Shown in pieces: positions 22,505 to 34,638 of a stretch of DNA of 64,000 nt. A model generated the notes under the pieces. The model had not been told where the DNA came from. It ran no database searches and saw only the letters and a program-made list of their open reading frames with translations. Source of the stretch: Proteles cristata cristata (lineage: Eukaryota > Chordata > Mammalia > Carnivora > Hyaenidae); NCBI GenBank assembly GCA_017311185.1, contig JAESUZ010002401.1, positions 310,001 to 374,000 of the forward strand, in the 5' to 3' direction. Position 1 is the first letter of the stretch, and each line of letters opens with the position of its first letter. The position numbers were made by a program, and so were the translations under genes.

Positions 22505-22890
22505 TGTTAAAAAAAGAGAGAGAGGGAGAGACAGGCCCATATTGGAGTTACTTGTGCTAAGTGCCACATCAGCAAACCAAGACTGAAAGCCTAATTTCAA
22601 CCTCTCCCAGGAATGTAATCTTAAACTAGTAAATCTGGAATTTCTTTGTCAGCCCTAATACGGTAATCCACCTGATAGGCCCATTCTTCCCCCTAAAGAA
22701 AGATGAGGCAATCCACTCTTTCCTTGTTCCTATAAGATAATTCTTTCTGCCTATAAGAAAGTCTTCCATTTTGTATTAGTTCTTCAGAACTCATTTCTTT
22801 TTGCTGGATGAGATACTGCCCGATTCATGAATTGTTTAATAAAGCCAGTTTGATCTTTAAATTCACTCAGTTGAATTTTGTTTTTTAACA
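22505..22890 (+). mobile_element. Solo LTR, endogenous retrovirus (class I-like)
   Basis: The 386-bp element begins TGTTAAAAAA and ends TTTTTTAACA, a perfect 10-bp terminal inverted repeat of the TG...CA form. It is flanked by the 4-bp duplication CTAG (22501-22504 and 22891-22894). A polyadenylation signal AATAAA is at 22838-22843, about 50 nt before the right end, as expected for R/U5. No gag, pol or env sequence adjoins, so it is a solo LTR left by recombination. The family name is not known to me. Confidence 0.82.
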
Positions 22891-22894
22891 CTAG

Positions 22895-23769
22895 TAATTT
22901 TGGATTTCAGAAAAGTGAAGGTGTTGAAAAGAGTTCACAGATTTTTAAATTTTCCATTAACATTTTTAAAGAGCAAAGAGTTTGACATTTCTCCCAAAGC
23001 AGCTGCTTTAAATCACTATTGATTGCCTTGACATCTAGTTCTAGAAATAAATAGAAGTCTTGTCTCACAGATGTTCAAACTAGGACTTAGCAGAGGTCCA
23101 CAGACAGTCAGGTCTGTACTTAGTTCCCTGAAAGCTCACCAAATTTCATGCTTTATAGGTAACCCATTGGCCTAAGGTCATTGGTTATCTCCATCTCACA
23201 TTCCTTTGAGAGTGAGCATCAGTAAATTTCAAGCACATTTTTATAAAGTCCATTTGCATTGTAATTCCAAGTCCACAGAGTAGACACTTCATCCTTGGGT
23301 CCCAGCATTTCATTTCTCCTATCCAACTTTGAGTTTTGATTTAGAGACTTCTTGGAAATTTTATTCCATCCCCAGTTCCTAAAATTGAGCATGTGACTTA
23401 AGCTAAACAGGTGGCTCAACAGAGTTTGAGGGGTGGGATGAGGCCTGAAATAACTGTAAAGTTTTGCCACCATGAAGAAAGACAGCTCAAAGAAGAAGAA
23501 ACCAAAACATGGGGAGGACAGAGTTGAGAACATTAGGCAGGAAAAAAGCTAGATTACTGATGACCTCAAGAAATCCTAAATCAAACCCCCTAAAGCCTGC
23601 CCTACCTCTGAGCCAATGAATTCCTCTTATTGTTTATTCTGAGTTGTGGCTTCTGTTACATATATTTTAAAACTTTCCAGTAACAGTCTTTTGCAAGGTA
23701 TAAACTGGCACACAGAGAAAGTTTCTTAATATTGGAACACCATCTGCCCCATTTTATGAAGTGGGATGC
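22895..23769. other. Unassigned intergenic sequence
   Basis: Nothing recognised. Confidence 0.5.
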
Positions 23770-24230
23770 TTTTGGCTGCAACTATAGAATATCTATCTAA
23801 AAGTGGTTTAAACAGTAAGATCCAGGACTGCTATGTTATATGATGTGAATGGTTCTCCCTGAGGTTGCAGAATATGGTGGCTCTCATAAGGCTATTTATA
23901 GCATCACATCCTAAGTTCAGAGGTAGACCTGAAACAGGGTTGGTCAATTTGCAAATCAACAAGATTATCAAAAACCTAGATTCCTTCATCTTTCCACTCC
24001 ATCCTCAGTGGTTTGGCTTGGTCCCTTGCAGCCCCAAGTTAGCTGGCAAGGAGACAATATTTTCTCAGAAGTGTCCTGCAGACTTTGAGTCACATCTCAT
24101 TGACCAGAACTGGACCACCTCCCCACAAAAAAAGCAAAAATGAATGGGAGTGGGAAAATCATAATTTATGTTTCATGGCTCAGAAGGGATCTCACCTTCC
24201 CTGTATACACTGTCACCTGATAATCTGAAA
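23770..24230. repeat. Old interspersed repeat, family unresolved
   Basis: TAAAAGTGGTTTAAACAGTA, CCTTCATCTTTCCACTCCAT and TCATTGACCAGAACTGGACC in this order match a repeat type that I recall from mammalian genomes, but I cannot name it with confidence. Confidence 0.4.
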
Positions 24231-24394
24231 AAAATCAGGGTTCTTAACAAGGCTGCGTTGGCAACTAACAGTGTTGTCATATCCACCAAGGGTATCATTC
24301 AAAAGATTTGTTGAAAAGTTGTTTGTGATAGGTTTTCTCTCCAAATGCTCAAAGCACAATCATAAAGTGAAAAGAAAAAGGTAAAGTTCAGATT

Positions 24395-24465
24395 CAAGTT
24401 TTTAATATTCATTTTATGTATGTGTCAATTATACCTCAATAGAGCTGTTAAAATAATCAAGCTAT
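24395..24465 (+). repeat. Old L1 3'-terminal scrap
   Basis: TGTGTCAATTATACCTCAAT followed by an A-rich end is the standard terminus of older mammalian L1 3' UTRs. Confidence 0.55.
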
Positions 24466-24966
24466 AATCAGTAGTGGTATTCTGTCATTCCTGATCCATG
24501 TTTTCATATTAAAACACAAAGTCAGTGAATTTGAGATCAAAGATATTAAACAGAAGAGGATGTTCAATTACCCATTGTGCAAGGAAGGTGTATCAGATGA
24601 GGAAGTTAATACCTTCCCTTGAGGAAAATAAGTTGGTAACCAGACAGTAACTAAAATATCTCTTTCAAATACTTATGATTTAAGATATATTATTGTGAAA
24701 CCGAGTTATAGTTTTTAAATTAGAAGCATAGTTTAACCAACAATAACTTAAGAAGTGAAAAATAGAAAAAACAGAAAAAATTAGGTAGAAAACAAAAAGG
24801 AAATTGAACCAAGGAAAAAGGGAAACAGAGAAGGGGCAATCATAAAACAATTATTTTTTAAAAATTGTATACGCCTAGTTACATTAAAAATACCCAAATA
24901 TAAGTGATACTTATATTGTCACAGATATTGCTATCCATTTGATAATATTTCTTTTGAGTTTTTTTA

Positions 24967-25170
24967 AAAAAATGTAATGTTTATTTTTAAGAAAGAGAGA
25001 GAGACAGAGTGTGAGCAAGAAAGGAACAGAGGAGACACAGAATCCAAAGCAGCCTCCAGCCTCTGAGCTGTCAGCACAGAGCCCAATGTGGGGCTCGAAC
25101 CCATGAACCATGAGATCATGACCTGAGCTGAAGTTGGATGCTTAACAGACTGAACCACCCAGGTGCCCCT
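24967..25170 (-). repeat. Feline-type SINE
   Basis: The flanks CTTTTGAGTTTTTTT (24951-24965) and CCTTTGAGTTTTTTT (25171-25185) form the duplication. The full head is at the right end. Confidence 0.94.
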
Positions 25171-25185
25171 CCTTTGAGTTTTTTT

Positions 25186-25744
25186 ATATCATCCGTCCCT
25201 CACTATAGAAATTACGTTTGCCATGCCTTACTATTTTATTTTGCATAAATTGTTCTAGCAATAATCAAAAATGTATTGCAAGTTTCTGTGAATGTTCTGA
25301 TGTGTGCCTTTCCTTCTGCTCTAATATATATAAATTAGTATGGTACTTTTTTTGCTACCCCAGAATGGATTCTAGTAATGCAGACTTTGGCTTGGCTTCA
25401 TATTTAATACTTTCACTCTTCTAACAACATACTCTTAGGCCCCACTCATTTCAACATATGTCTCCTACCTTTTTATTGTTTTGTTGTTTATGATGTCAGT
25501 TGCAAACTCGGTGGAAATTGGTCATAGTATAAAGAAATTCTGTCTAATCATCATAGCAGACAGTAGTAACAATTGTATTATGACCACTGTGTTTGACATA
25601 CAGAGTTTACGTTTGTTAATCAAAGTGCAAATTGTTGCTTCTGAGATGCATCATTTTCTAGTGTCACATTCCCTACATTTATTTCTCTTTGGTGGGAGTT
25701 CAATTAACATATATTTCTTTACGTCCATGTGGATTCCAAATGGC
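25186..25744. other. Unassigned intergenic sequence
   Basis: Nothing recognised; AT-rich. Confidence 0.5.
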
Positions 25745-26274
25745 TGTAATGGGCAGCGTTTTACACAGTTCCCAATAATCTGTCCCCTCCTTGTAGTCAT
25801 GAACTTGTGCAGTCTCATCCCTTGAGTGTGGGCTGGACCCAGTAACTCACTTCTAATGAACAGAATATGGCCAAAGTGATGGGATGTTACTTCTGAGATG
25901 GGTTACAAAAAGACAGTGGCTTCCATCTTGGACTTTCCCTCTGATGGAAGCCAGCTGTCATGTGGTGAGTACTCAGTGGAGAGGCCCAGATGACAAAAAG
26001 CTAAGGGAAGCCTCCAGCTCATAACCAACAAATAACTGAGGCACTTCACTCCAACAATCTCTAAGGAACTGAATACTGCTGATAAGTGAGTGAGCTTAGA
26101 AGTGGATCCCCCCTAGTTTTCAGATATCACTCTGACTGCATCTTGAACCAGAAACACCCTTCTAAGCTGTACCCAGATATCTGACCTAGAGAAATAATGA
26201 GATAATAAATTTTCTTTGTTTCAACCTCTAAACTCAGAGATAACTTGGTAAACAGGAATAAACAACTAATATAG
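25745..26274 (+). mobile_element. MLT1-type MaLR solo LTR
   Basis: This begins TGTAATGGGCAG and passes CTTGAGTGTGGGCTGGACCC, TGGCTTCCATCTTGGACTTT, GGAAGCCAGCTGTCATGTGG and GAGATAATAAATTTTCTTTG, then ends CAACTAATATA. All are in the order of the MLT1 consensus. Confidence 0.88.
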
Positions 26275-26594
26275 CAGCCAATTCAGTCCTTTTCTGCCCC
26301 AAAAACTGAATAGAGATCATTGTAAAATAGACTGTCAGCTCTGAAAAAAGGAGAGCGGGTCCAAGGTTTTCAAACAGCCCCACCCCCTTTATTTTAATGG
26401 TGAGGTGAAAGTGGAGGGAAAACCACAAGACAACTCTTAGACTTGTCTACCACCATACAGTCCGTCCATAATTAATATTTGTTAAGTATGTTAGAGCCCA
26501 TTTTATTGCCTCTTTTTCAAAACAGGTCTGAGGCAGTTTATATTAAAAACCATAAATACAATAAAATTAATAATGAAATAAAAAAATCAAGACC

Positions 26595-26796
26595 AGGGGC
26601 ATCTGGGTGGCTCAGTCAGTTAAGCATCTGAATTTAGCTCAGGTCATGACCTCATGGTTCGTGAGTTCGAGCCCTGCATTGGGCTCTGTGCTGGCAGCTT
26701 GGACCCTGGAGCCTACTTCAGATTCTGTGTCTCTTTCTCTCTCTGCCCCTCCCTGGCTCACAGTCTGTCTCTCTCAAAAGTAAATAAATATTTTTA
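26595..26796 (+). repeat. Feline-type SINE
   Basis: The perfect duplication AAAAAATCAAGACC lies at 26581-26594 and 26797-26810. Full length. Confidence 0.95.
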
Positions 26797-26841
26797 AAAA
26801 AATCAAGACCTTAAGAAAGAGACTGCATCGCATTTATGGAG

Positions 26842-27080
26842 TGTGATAGTAGTAAGCAAAATAATGGCCCCTCAAAGATTTCCACACCTTAGTCCCTAGA
26901 ACCTGAATGTGTTATATTACCTGGCTTCAGGGAGTTAAGATTGTACATAGAACTAGATTTGTTGATCAGCTGACCTTAAAATAAACAGATTATCCTGGAT
27001 TAGCTGGTGGGCCCTATGTAATCACAAGAGTCCTTAAATGGGGAACAAGAAGACAAAAGAGTCAGAGCCCAAGACTTGGC
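26842..27080 (+). mobile_element. MLT1-type LTR, 5' part
   Basis: ATAATGGCCCCTCAAAGATT, CTAGAACCTGAATGTGTTAT, AGATTATCCTGGATTAGCTG and GTGGGCCCTATGTAATCACA follow the MLT1 order. The 3' half is missing or unrecognisable. Confidence 0.82.
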
Positions 27081-27519
27081 ATCAGGAGAAAGCATTGACT
27101 ACACAATGCTAGTTTCAAGGGTGTAAGGGCGCCTGAGCCAGGAAATTATCTTTTCAAAGTTTTCAGACCCTTCCCATTTTAACTGATCCTCAGACAAGAC
27201 AGTTTTAGGAATAAGTGGGCACCAAGACAGGTTAATAATTTCACACATTACTTCTGTCCTCTGTTCTTTCGGTACATGGTGTGTGCGGGAAAGGACCAGA
27301 AGGTGAGTAGTGCAAAGCATGGCCTCCCTGCTCTGAAAGGTTCTGCTCAGGCTCCAAATCTGTATGCCCTGCCCCATCATTGAAACAAAAGTCCCATCAC
27401 AAAATAAACCACACAAACCAACACATCTTAGAAGGAATTTAGTGATGATGTGCTACTCCTTGAGCAAGTCTCCTTGGAGGTCTCATAATCTACATCCACT
27501 ACCTTATAAAAGTGTTCTG
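27081..27519. other. Unassigned intergenic sequence
   Basis: A 105-codon minus frame (27099-27416) has no recognised domain. Confidence 0.4.
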
Positions 27520-27955
27520 GCACACCTTTTTCTTCTGTCTGCCTCCACTCCAGCTGCACTGGCTTCTTTTTTGTTCCTCAAATGTCCCTGAAGCCCTTGC
27601 CTCCTGGCCTTTGTTTTTCTGTTTCCTCTTTGTGGTATGTTCTTGCACATTTCTCCCTGACCTATCAGATCCCTGTTCAAAGTCACCTTCACAGAAAACA
27701 TTTTCCTCTCCACCTTGTACAAAATGTTCCTCCTATCATTCTTCCCTTTTAATCTGCTTTAACTTCATAACTCTTGTCACCTCCTGGAATTTTCTAGAGT
27801 TATTCTGTAGTGTCTCTAGCCCTCACCAGAATGCAGTTGCCACAAGAGCAGGAGCTCTGGCTTTTTGTTCACTACTTAACCCCAGCATCCAGGACGATGG
27901 TAGGCATACAGAAAGCAAGTAGTGAATATTTAATGAACACTGAATGAATGCTTTC
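27520..27955 (+). repeat. L2 LINE 3' region
   Basis: TGTTCAAAGTCACCTTCACA, CACAAGAGCAGGAGCTCTGG and ACCCCAGCATCCAGGACGAT, then a GAATATTTAATGAACACTGA tail ending in GAATGAATG, fit the L2 3' end. Confidence 0.75.
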
Positions 27956-28226
27956 CCATGACCTTTAGTCATCTCCCCCAGGGAAGTTTTCATAAATCCA
28001 CTTTTCTCCATCTTGCTACATTTCACTGACGTACATACAAACCAGCAATTTGGGGACTTTTCCGGCACCTGGGAAGCTTCTTGGTGACTCTCCACTTGAC
28101 TGGACCTTGAGTAGCCACAAATTTGACTTGTGTATACTTGCCAGAGTGTCAGTAACGTCTGCTAGTTCACCTAGAACTTACTTAGGCCAATTCAAATCTA
28201 TTTCTCAAACAAATAGTAGGTTTTAG

Positions 28227-28444
28227 GGGTGCCTGGGTGGCTCAGTTGGTTGAGCATCTGACTCTTGATTTTGGTTCAGGTCATGATCCCAGGGTCATGG
28301 GACCAAGCCCCACCTCCACCTCCACACTGAGCATGAAAACCGCTTAAGATTCTCTCTCTGTCCCTCGACCCCTTTCCCCCACCCTCTCTCTCGTGCTCTC
28401 TCTCTCAAAAAAAAAGTAAAATTAAACAAAAATATCTTGAAAAA
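28227..28444 (+). repeat. Feline-type SINE, diverged
   Basis: The duplication TAGGTTTTAG lies at 28217-28226 and 28445-28454. The middle contains a small CCACCT duplication. Confidence 0.92.
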
Positions 28445-28454
28445 TAGGTTTTAG

Positions 28455-29404
28455 CATTGTTGTTTTCAAACTTATTTTAGTCCCAATCCCTTTGTTCAAA
28501 GGATGAAGAGTCTAATGTGCAAAACTAAACAAAGCACCTATGCTCCATACCTATTCCAAACACCTCTTCACTGTCTTCAGCTCCCAAGGGGGCTTCCAGA
28601 GCTCCCTATTCTTCTGAGATCACATAGCATGAAGACATCTGTCTCCAGGTATATATTATTCCTATTGATCCCCCACTTCAGAAGTCAATAACAATCAAGT
28701 CTCCTGAGCATCATATACTCTGAGCACTTATTACCAATTTACTACTATCAGAGTCAGGGGAATATGTGTAAAGGGTAAGAATTTATGGAGTTCCACAGTT
28801 CTGTTCTTTTGGCAGAAATGTCCACTGGTTCTAAGTAGTCTAGGGTCTGCCAATCCTTTCTCAGATTCCACAATATCTGTCAAAAGGCTTAAGATGTTTG
28901 AATTCAGGCAACTGTTAATGAGACGGTATCATTAATTGAAAGGAAAGAAAGTCCTATACACTTTTTTTTCTGTCACAAAAGTTGTACACAGTTATTGTAA
29001 AAGAAATTGTTTTTCTGATGAAAAAAATACAAAAAAATGAATGCAACAGATATAACCCACTTCACCAGGCTGAGATACCACTACAGTAATATCTCTTTTA
29101 TTTTTCCTTTAATTACTTTGGCTCTATATGTTCCTACATGCAGGAAGTCCCTGCATGTATCTCCTTTCTAAGGGTTCCTCTCCTCAAATAATCTTTTGGC
29201 TGATTTTCTCATGTTTCTGCCATTCAGGATTGCTGTGAAAGTGGTGATCTGTTGTCCTTGCTGATCAACACTCTTGACAAAGTTACCAGGTTTTTGTGTC
29301 TTTCTTCTCACAATGTGCACATTCACTTTATGCATGGAATCAAATGTGGCTATACAGGCAGAAAGGAAAGACTCAAACAGGAGTTATTCCATAGAGGAGC
29401 TCCT
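28455..29404. other. Unassigned intergenic sequence
   Basis: Nothing recognised. Confidence 0.5.
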
Positions 29405-29572
29405 AATATGGGGCCCACAGACCCTTGATTTTTCATTATAATTAGTTTTCTTTAAAATTATATGTATTTAATTTTATGTTTTTAAAAATGTTATTCTGAG
29501 AAAGTGTCCATAGGTTTTACCAGACTATCTAAAGGGTCCATAGCACAAAAAAATGGTTAAGAGCCCCTTGGA
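29405..29572. repeat. Possible old hAT-type DNA transposon remnant
   Basis: GGGGCCCACAGACCCTTGAT, then GAGAAAGTGTCCATAGGTTT and GGTCCATAGCACAAAAAAAT, with GGTTAAGAGCCCC at the right edge, resembles a short non-autonomous DNA element. The class assignment is from memory. Confidence 0.35.
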
Positions 29573-29999
29573 GAATGACAATTCTTATGCTTAAAAAAAA
29601 AATTAAAGTTCTATATCTTCAGACATCCACCACATGTAATACATAAAAAGTAAAAGTCTCTTGCAATTCTGTTCTTCATTGTCTTCCCAAAACCTGGTGC
29701 TACTCCAGGAGTTCCCATTAAATTGTGGAGTTCTTCCTTGACCCCTCAAATGCCAACTCCTGTGAATTGTACCTCCTAAATATTTCTTGAATCCATTTGT
29801 TTTCCTTCCTTCCACAGCTATCACCATAAGCCATCATTCATCCTTTCCCAGGAGCATTGCCATAGCCTCCCAGAAAATCCACTGCTCTCTACTAGTATTC
29901 ATTCCTGTCCATGAACTCCTGCCATTTGAGCAGAGACCCAAAGGAGATGAAGGAGCAAGCTAAGTCCTTTTTTTCACCAAAAGGTGAAAAATCTAGAAG

Positions 30000-30380
30000 G
30001 GTAATTGCATCCAGGCAGAGGGAACAGCAGGTGCAAGGACCCTGAGAAGGAGGGATGCACAGAGACTGGAGAAACAGCAGGGAAGCAAATACAAAAGGTC
30101 AGAAAAGAAGTTGGGGGTGGGTGGGAGGTGAGCAATAAAAAAGTAAGGGAGGGTGGACACAACACGTGGGACATCATAAGACACTGTATAAACTTTGGCT
30201 TTTACTTAGAATATGACGGAAGACATTGGAAGTCTCTGAGCAAGAGCATAATATGATTTGACTTCTGGTGTTTGTGTTGTGAATGGGCTGTAGATGACCA
30301 AGGGTGAAATCAAGGAGATGAGTTAGGAAGTCTGGATAGCAATAATCCAGGCGGGAAACAGAAGTGGTCAGATTCTGCAT
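30000..30380 (+). repeat. Old mammalian interspersed repeat, family unresolved
   Basis: CCAGGCAGAGGGAACAGCAG, GTGCAAGGACCCTGAGAAGG and GCAATAATCCAGGCGGGAAA occur in the order of a very common mammalian repeat type. Related text appears at 55.8-56.6 kb. Confidence 0.45.
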
Positions 30381-30639
30381 ATATTTTGAAAATAGAGCCC
30401 ATAATAGAGTACAATTATCCCATACACAGAGATATTTTAGGTTAACTTTAGTGTTTTGCAACTTAAAAAAAAAACCTATAATATCTCAGCCAGGTGATCA
30501 AGGTTAACATCAACAGTGATAAATCATGTTGATAGTATGCACAGTTGATATATGTTCAAAATGACACTTTGTCTCTATTGTCTTCCTCCAAAAATCCCTA
30601 ACTCCAGTGTAATCGTAAAAAAAAAAACAAAAACAGACA

Positions 30640-31165
30640 AACTCCAGGTATTCTGTGAAATATGTGACAAGTATTCCTCAAAAATGTTGAGATAACAAAA
30701 AACAAAGTCTAGGAAACTGTCAGAGCCAAGAAGAGCCCAAGAAGACATGACAAGTAAATGTAATGGGGTGCCCTAGACAGGATCCTAGAACAAAGAAGGA
30801 CATTAGGTAAAAATTAAGAAAAAAATGTCAATATGAGAAGATGAATGTTAGCTGAACCTATTGTCATAATCATTTCACAATACATGTAAATCAGGTCATG
30901 AGGTACATGGTCAATTGATGTATGTCAATTATCTCTCAATAAAATTGGAAAAAAAATATAGAATGTGAATATATTATGGAATCTTGTTACTAACAATGTA
31001 TCAATATCAGTTCATTAATTGTAACAAATGTACCATATTCACGTAAGATGTTTATAACAGGGAAATTTGTGGGCAGGGGTTTATGAGAACTCTCTGTACT
31101 ATCTTCTCAACTTACCTATAAGTCTAAAACTATTCTAAAAAAATAAAGTCTATTTAAAAATGCCT
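30640..31165 (+). repeat. Old L1 3' region with a nested L1 3' end
   Basis: The outer element ends GAGAACTCTCTGTACTATCT ... TAAAGTCTATTT (L1ME-like). Inside it, about 30850-30955, a second L1 terminus (TCAATTATCTCTCAATAAAA, then an A-tail) interrupts the order. Confidence 0.6.
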
Positions 31166-31249
31166 GAAAGATCAGACACATATACATCTTTATATACATA
31201 TATATATATATATTTAGAAAAGTATAATGTTTCAGTTAGAGCATTTTTG

Positions 31250-31880
31250 TATTTAAATTTTTGGTAGATGTTGCCAAACTATCCTACCAACTCATCCTTC
31301 CCATAGCAAGGTATGAGTGCAACTTGCTTTTTTTTCTCTTAATGTGTAGTAACCATGTTTTCATAGATCTCTGTTGTTACTTTTAATGACTGCTTGTCCT
31401 CTTCTTATGGATATGGTTCTATGGATACGGATATGGATATGAATATGGTTCACTTAAGCACTCCCCTATCATGAAATTTAGGCTGTTTCTGATTCTGCAA
31501 TATACACCTTTATCCATCTTGACACATGATACTTAGGATTAACTCCTGCAAGTAGAATTGCTGAATTCAAGACCTTACACACTAAAAAATTTCCATATAT
31601 ATTGCCTAACTAACCTTCAGAAAAGCTGTACTAGTTTACATTGCCATCAACAAAGTCTGTTTCCTCACACTCTCTCCAAAGTGACTTTTTCATCTTTGCC
31701 AGTCAAACTGGAAATAAAAAAGTCACCTCACTTCAATTTGCATTCCTTTGATTGTTCCTGCGTCTTTTCAAATGCTTATTGGTCACTTGTATTTCTCTTT
31801 GAATGTCCTTTTCCTGTATTTTCCTCTTTTATCTATGAAGTAGATTACCCTTTTCATAATTTATTTGCAAAGTAAAGAGT
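31250..31880 (-). repeat. Old L1 (L1M) fragment
   Basis: The plus strand shows antisense L1: CTCCTGCAAGTAGAATTGCT, AGCTGTACTAGTTTACATTG, TTTGCATTCCTTTGATTGTT. A local GGATATG-rich stretch (about 31407-31450) is a small internal expansion. Confidence 0.6.
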
Positions 31881-32023
31881 ATTCAGTATTCATTAAAAGT
31901 AGTTTTTTCCACCACACATGCTTAAATATTTTTCCCCACTTTTCCTATTACTTCCATGTTTTCACTTTTATATATAAACAGTTCCTATTTTTCATAATTA
32001 TTTTAATGGATGATATGAAACAG

Positions 32024-32025
32024 GA

Positions 32026-32060
<35 letters not shown>

Positions 32061-32064
32061 ACAC
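32024..32064. repeat. (TA)n microsatellite
   Basis: Two runs of TA separated by CA. The open frames across it encode only IYIY runs. Confidence 0.9.
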
Positions 32065-32929
32065 AAATATATTTCAAATGATTATTAACACACCCCCATA
32101 TATCAAACAATCTGAACTTTCTCCCACTGACTGGAAATACAATATCTTTATCATATACTTTATTTATACATATATGTCTATGTGTGTGCATGTGTGTGCA
32201 CATAAAATGTCTAGATATCACCAAATGAAACTTCAAGGTAAAGTCAGAATCTTTATCAGTACCATTCATTTTTGCCCTTCACTTTAAGGATGAGGTTTTA
32301 TACTTCAATTTTATTCTGATTGTGTTAACCTTTAAATGTTAGAGAGGAAAAAAAAGGCCAGAGTTAACATTTTATGTCTTTCTTCCAAAAAGATACAAAG
32401 TTTATAATGCTTTTATTTGCCCCCTTAAATTTTCCCCCACCTTTGTACTGTGCCAGTTTTCCATGTTTTCTTTCTAAAACTCTAGATCTAAGATTATAGG
32501 CTCTTATTTTTAAGTTTTTACATTATTCTTCTATTTCAAAAAAACCTTTTAAATGACTACATTAAACTCTACAACCACAATTAAATTACTTAATTACTTG
32601 CATTTAATTATAATTTTTACTAGTTTTATTGCTCACTACTATTTCTTGTAGACTACATTTTTATCTTTTTTCTTGAATTATTTTTTCTGGCTTACATTAA
32701 TTTTACTGAAATAACTTCCTCAAGTACATTTTTCCCAAAGGAGATATAAGTTCTTGCATATTTAAAGTTGCCTTTTCTTTCCCATTATGTGAATGATGGT
32801 TTAGCTGGGTATAGAATTCTAGGGACACAACCATTCCCCCCACAATCTTATACAAATATTGATTTATTGTCTTCCAGTACATAATGTTACAGATTAGAAA
32901 TCCAGTATGAATCAAATTCATTTTACCTT

Positions 32930-33143
32930 ATATAGAACTCTCTCCCAGATATTAACATAGCTCCAGCCCTCACCTCTTTCAAATCTTTGTTCAAATTCAA
33001 CCTGCTAAGTGAAGACTTTACTTACCAACTCAATAAGTTGCATTCTTCATATTTCCATCCCACTTCTTTCTGCTCCTCTGTAACACTTAATCTCTTAACA
33101 TACCATATAACTTATTAATTTTGTTCAGTCTCTCTCCTTCCAC
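32930..33143 (+). repeat. L2 LINE 3' region, left part
   Basis: CACCTCTTTCAAATCTTTGT, TTCAAATTCAACCTGCTAAG and TCTGCTCCTCTGTAACACTT fit L2. The L2 continues across the following LTR as CACCAGAATATAAGTTTCAA (33686 on), so the LTR interrupted it. Confidence 0.7.
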
Positions 33144-33684
33144 TGAAAATCCTGAAATTAAGTCCTCCATTAAGAGCAACCTCGGGCTGCATGTAGCCCC
33201 AGTTCCAGGAAAAGCTTCAGCTGAAGCCGCCCTCAGGACCACCCTCGGATCAGCCAATCAAAAGAAATGTGTAACATTCCTGTGGTCTGAGACAGGAACT
33301 GAGGATTCTTGCCTAAAACCCCACGTGGGCCCTTTGAACTCACCTCATAATTGGTCATTTTCAAAGGATTCTCAAAGGTCATGATTGCATCCCACCAAAA
33401 GTAACGGACGCCTCACAGATACTGAATGGTCAAAACTGTTACTATGGGTACTATACAATTATGATTGGTGCTTATGTGATGATGCTATACGTACAACGTG
33501 TGCACTCTAACACCCCCATCCCTTACCCCATAAAAATCCTGCTGGCTATTGTTCAGGGCTTCACTTTGCTGCCGCTGCACCGGTAGACGGGTGAGCCCCT
33601 GCTCGAGCTTGTAATAAAGACCCTTATGTACTCGCATCGGTATCGGCTCCTTGGAGGTCTCAGGGGACTCGCAATTCGGTCACA
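33144..33684 (+). mobile_element. Solo LTR, gammaretrovirus-like class I ERV
   Basis: The 541-bp element starts TGAAAATCC and ends CGGTCACA (TG...CA). It is flanked by the 4-bp duplication CCAC (33140-33143 and 33685-33688), the size typical of gammaretroviral integration. Promoter and R/U5 signals are in the right order: CCAAT at 33254-33258, a CATAAAAATC TATA-type box at 33529-33538, AATAAA at 33613-33618, then the GC-rich U5 (GCATCGGTATCGGCTCCTTG). No coding sequence adjoins. Removing the LTR and one CCAC rejoins an L2, which confirms the boundaries. Confidence 0.9.
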
Positions 33685-33729
33685 CCACCACCAGAATATA
33701 AGTTTCAAGGGGGTAGAGAGTGGTTTCTT

Positions 33730-34289
33730 TCCTTCAGTTTTATCCTTCCCATGAGAACCGAAGCCTGGCTCTAAATGTCAGCATCAAAAGGCTGGATTTT
33801 TTAGTTGTTAGGGATGTGCCTGACTAATCACCTATTACCAGAACTTTCCAAGGAATATGTAAGCAAGGAAAATGTGAAGAGAGTCAACTTCCAGATCCTT
33901 ACCATCCAGAGATATTCTTTCCCAAAACTGATATGCCACAGAATGTGCCTGTGTTCACATCAGCCCTTCTCCCACATTTAAAGTAAAAACACACCTCTCA
34001 CCCACCCCAAGTCTTACAGTGGAGCACTTCTTTCAGTGTAAAAACTTCCACTGACTAAACAAACAGTAGACTGCTTTAATGATTAATCAAGGCATAATAA
34101 ACCCTTAGAGCTTCTTGTCTGTCCTAGCCTCATATAAATTTCTGTTAAAAGGAAAGCATTGTGTTATAAACAGAGTATTTTGGCCTAGGGATTCTGTTAT
34201 GTGGAAGTAAGGTAATAGGAATAATGAAAATTCTCATGTAAGGGCTTTGCCTCTTCCATTTCCTATCTACTGACTTAAAAGTAAAAATA
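33730..34289. other. Unassigned intergenic sequence
   Basis: Nothing recognised. Confidence 0.5.
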
Positions 34290-34304
34290 AAAAAGCATTA
34301 TTCT

Positions 34305-34552
34305 AGGGACACCTGGGCGGCTCAGTTGGTTGAGTGTCAGACTCTTGATTTTGGCTCAGGTCATGAGATCATGAGATCAAGCTTCACATCGGGTTCTGCG
34401 CTGACAATGTGGAGCCTGCTTGGAATTCTCTGTCTCCCTCACTCTCTGCCCTTCCCTCACTCACATGTGCATGTGCGCGCACACACACATACACACATGC
34501 TCTCTCTCTCAAAATAAACATTAATAAAATAAAGAAATAAATAAACATTAAT
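34305..34552 (+). repeat. Feline-type SINE with (CA)n insertion in the CT tract
   Basis: The duplication AAAAAGCATTATTCT lies at 34290-34304 and 34553-34567. The CT-rich part contains a GTGCGCGCACACACACAT stretch, and the tail is long and re-duplicated (ATAAACATTAATAAA twice). Confidence 0.93.
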
Positions 34553-34638
34553 AAAAAGCATTATTCTGGAAGAGTTCCATGAAAATAAAGCAAAAAAGGA
34601 TAAGTGAGATATATCTGGTGCTTAAAAAATGAAGAACT

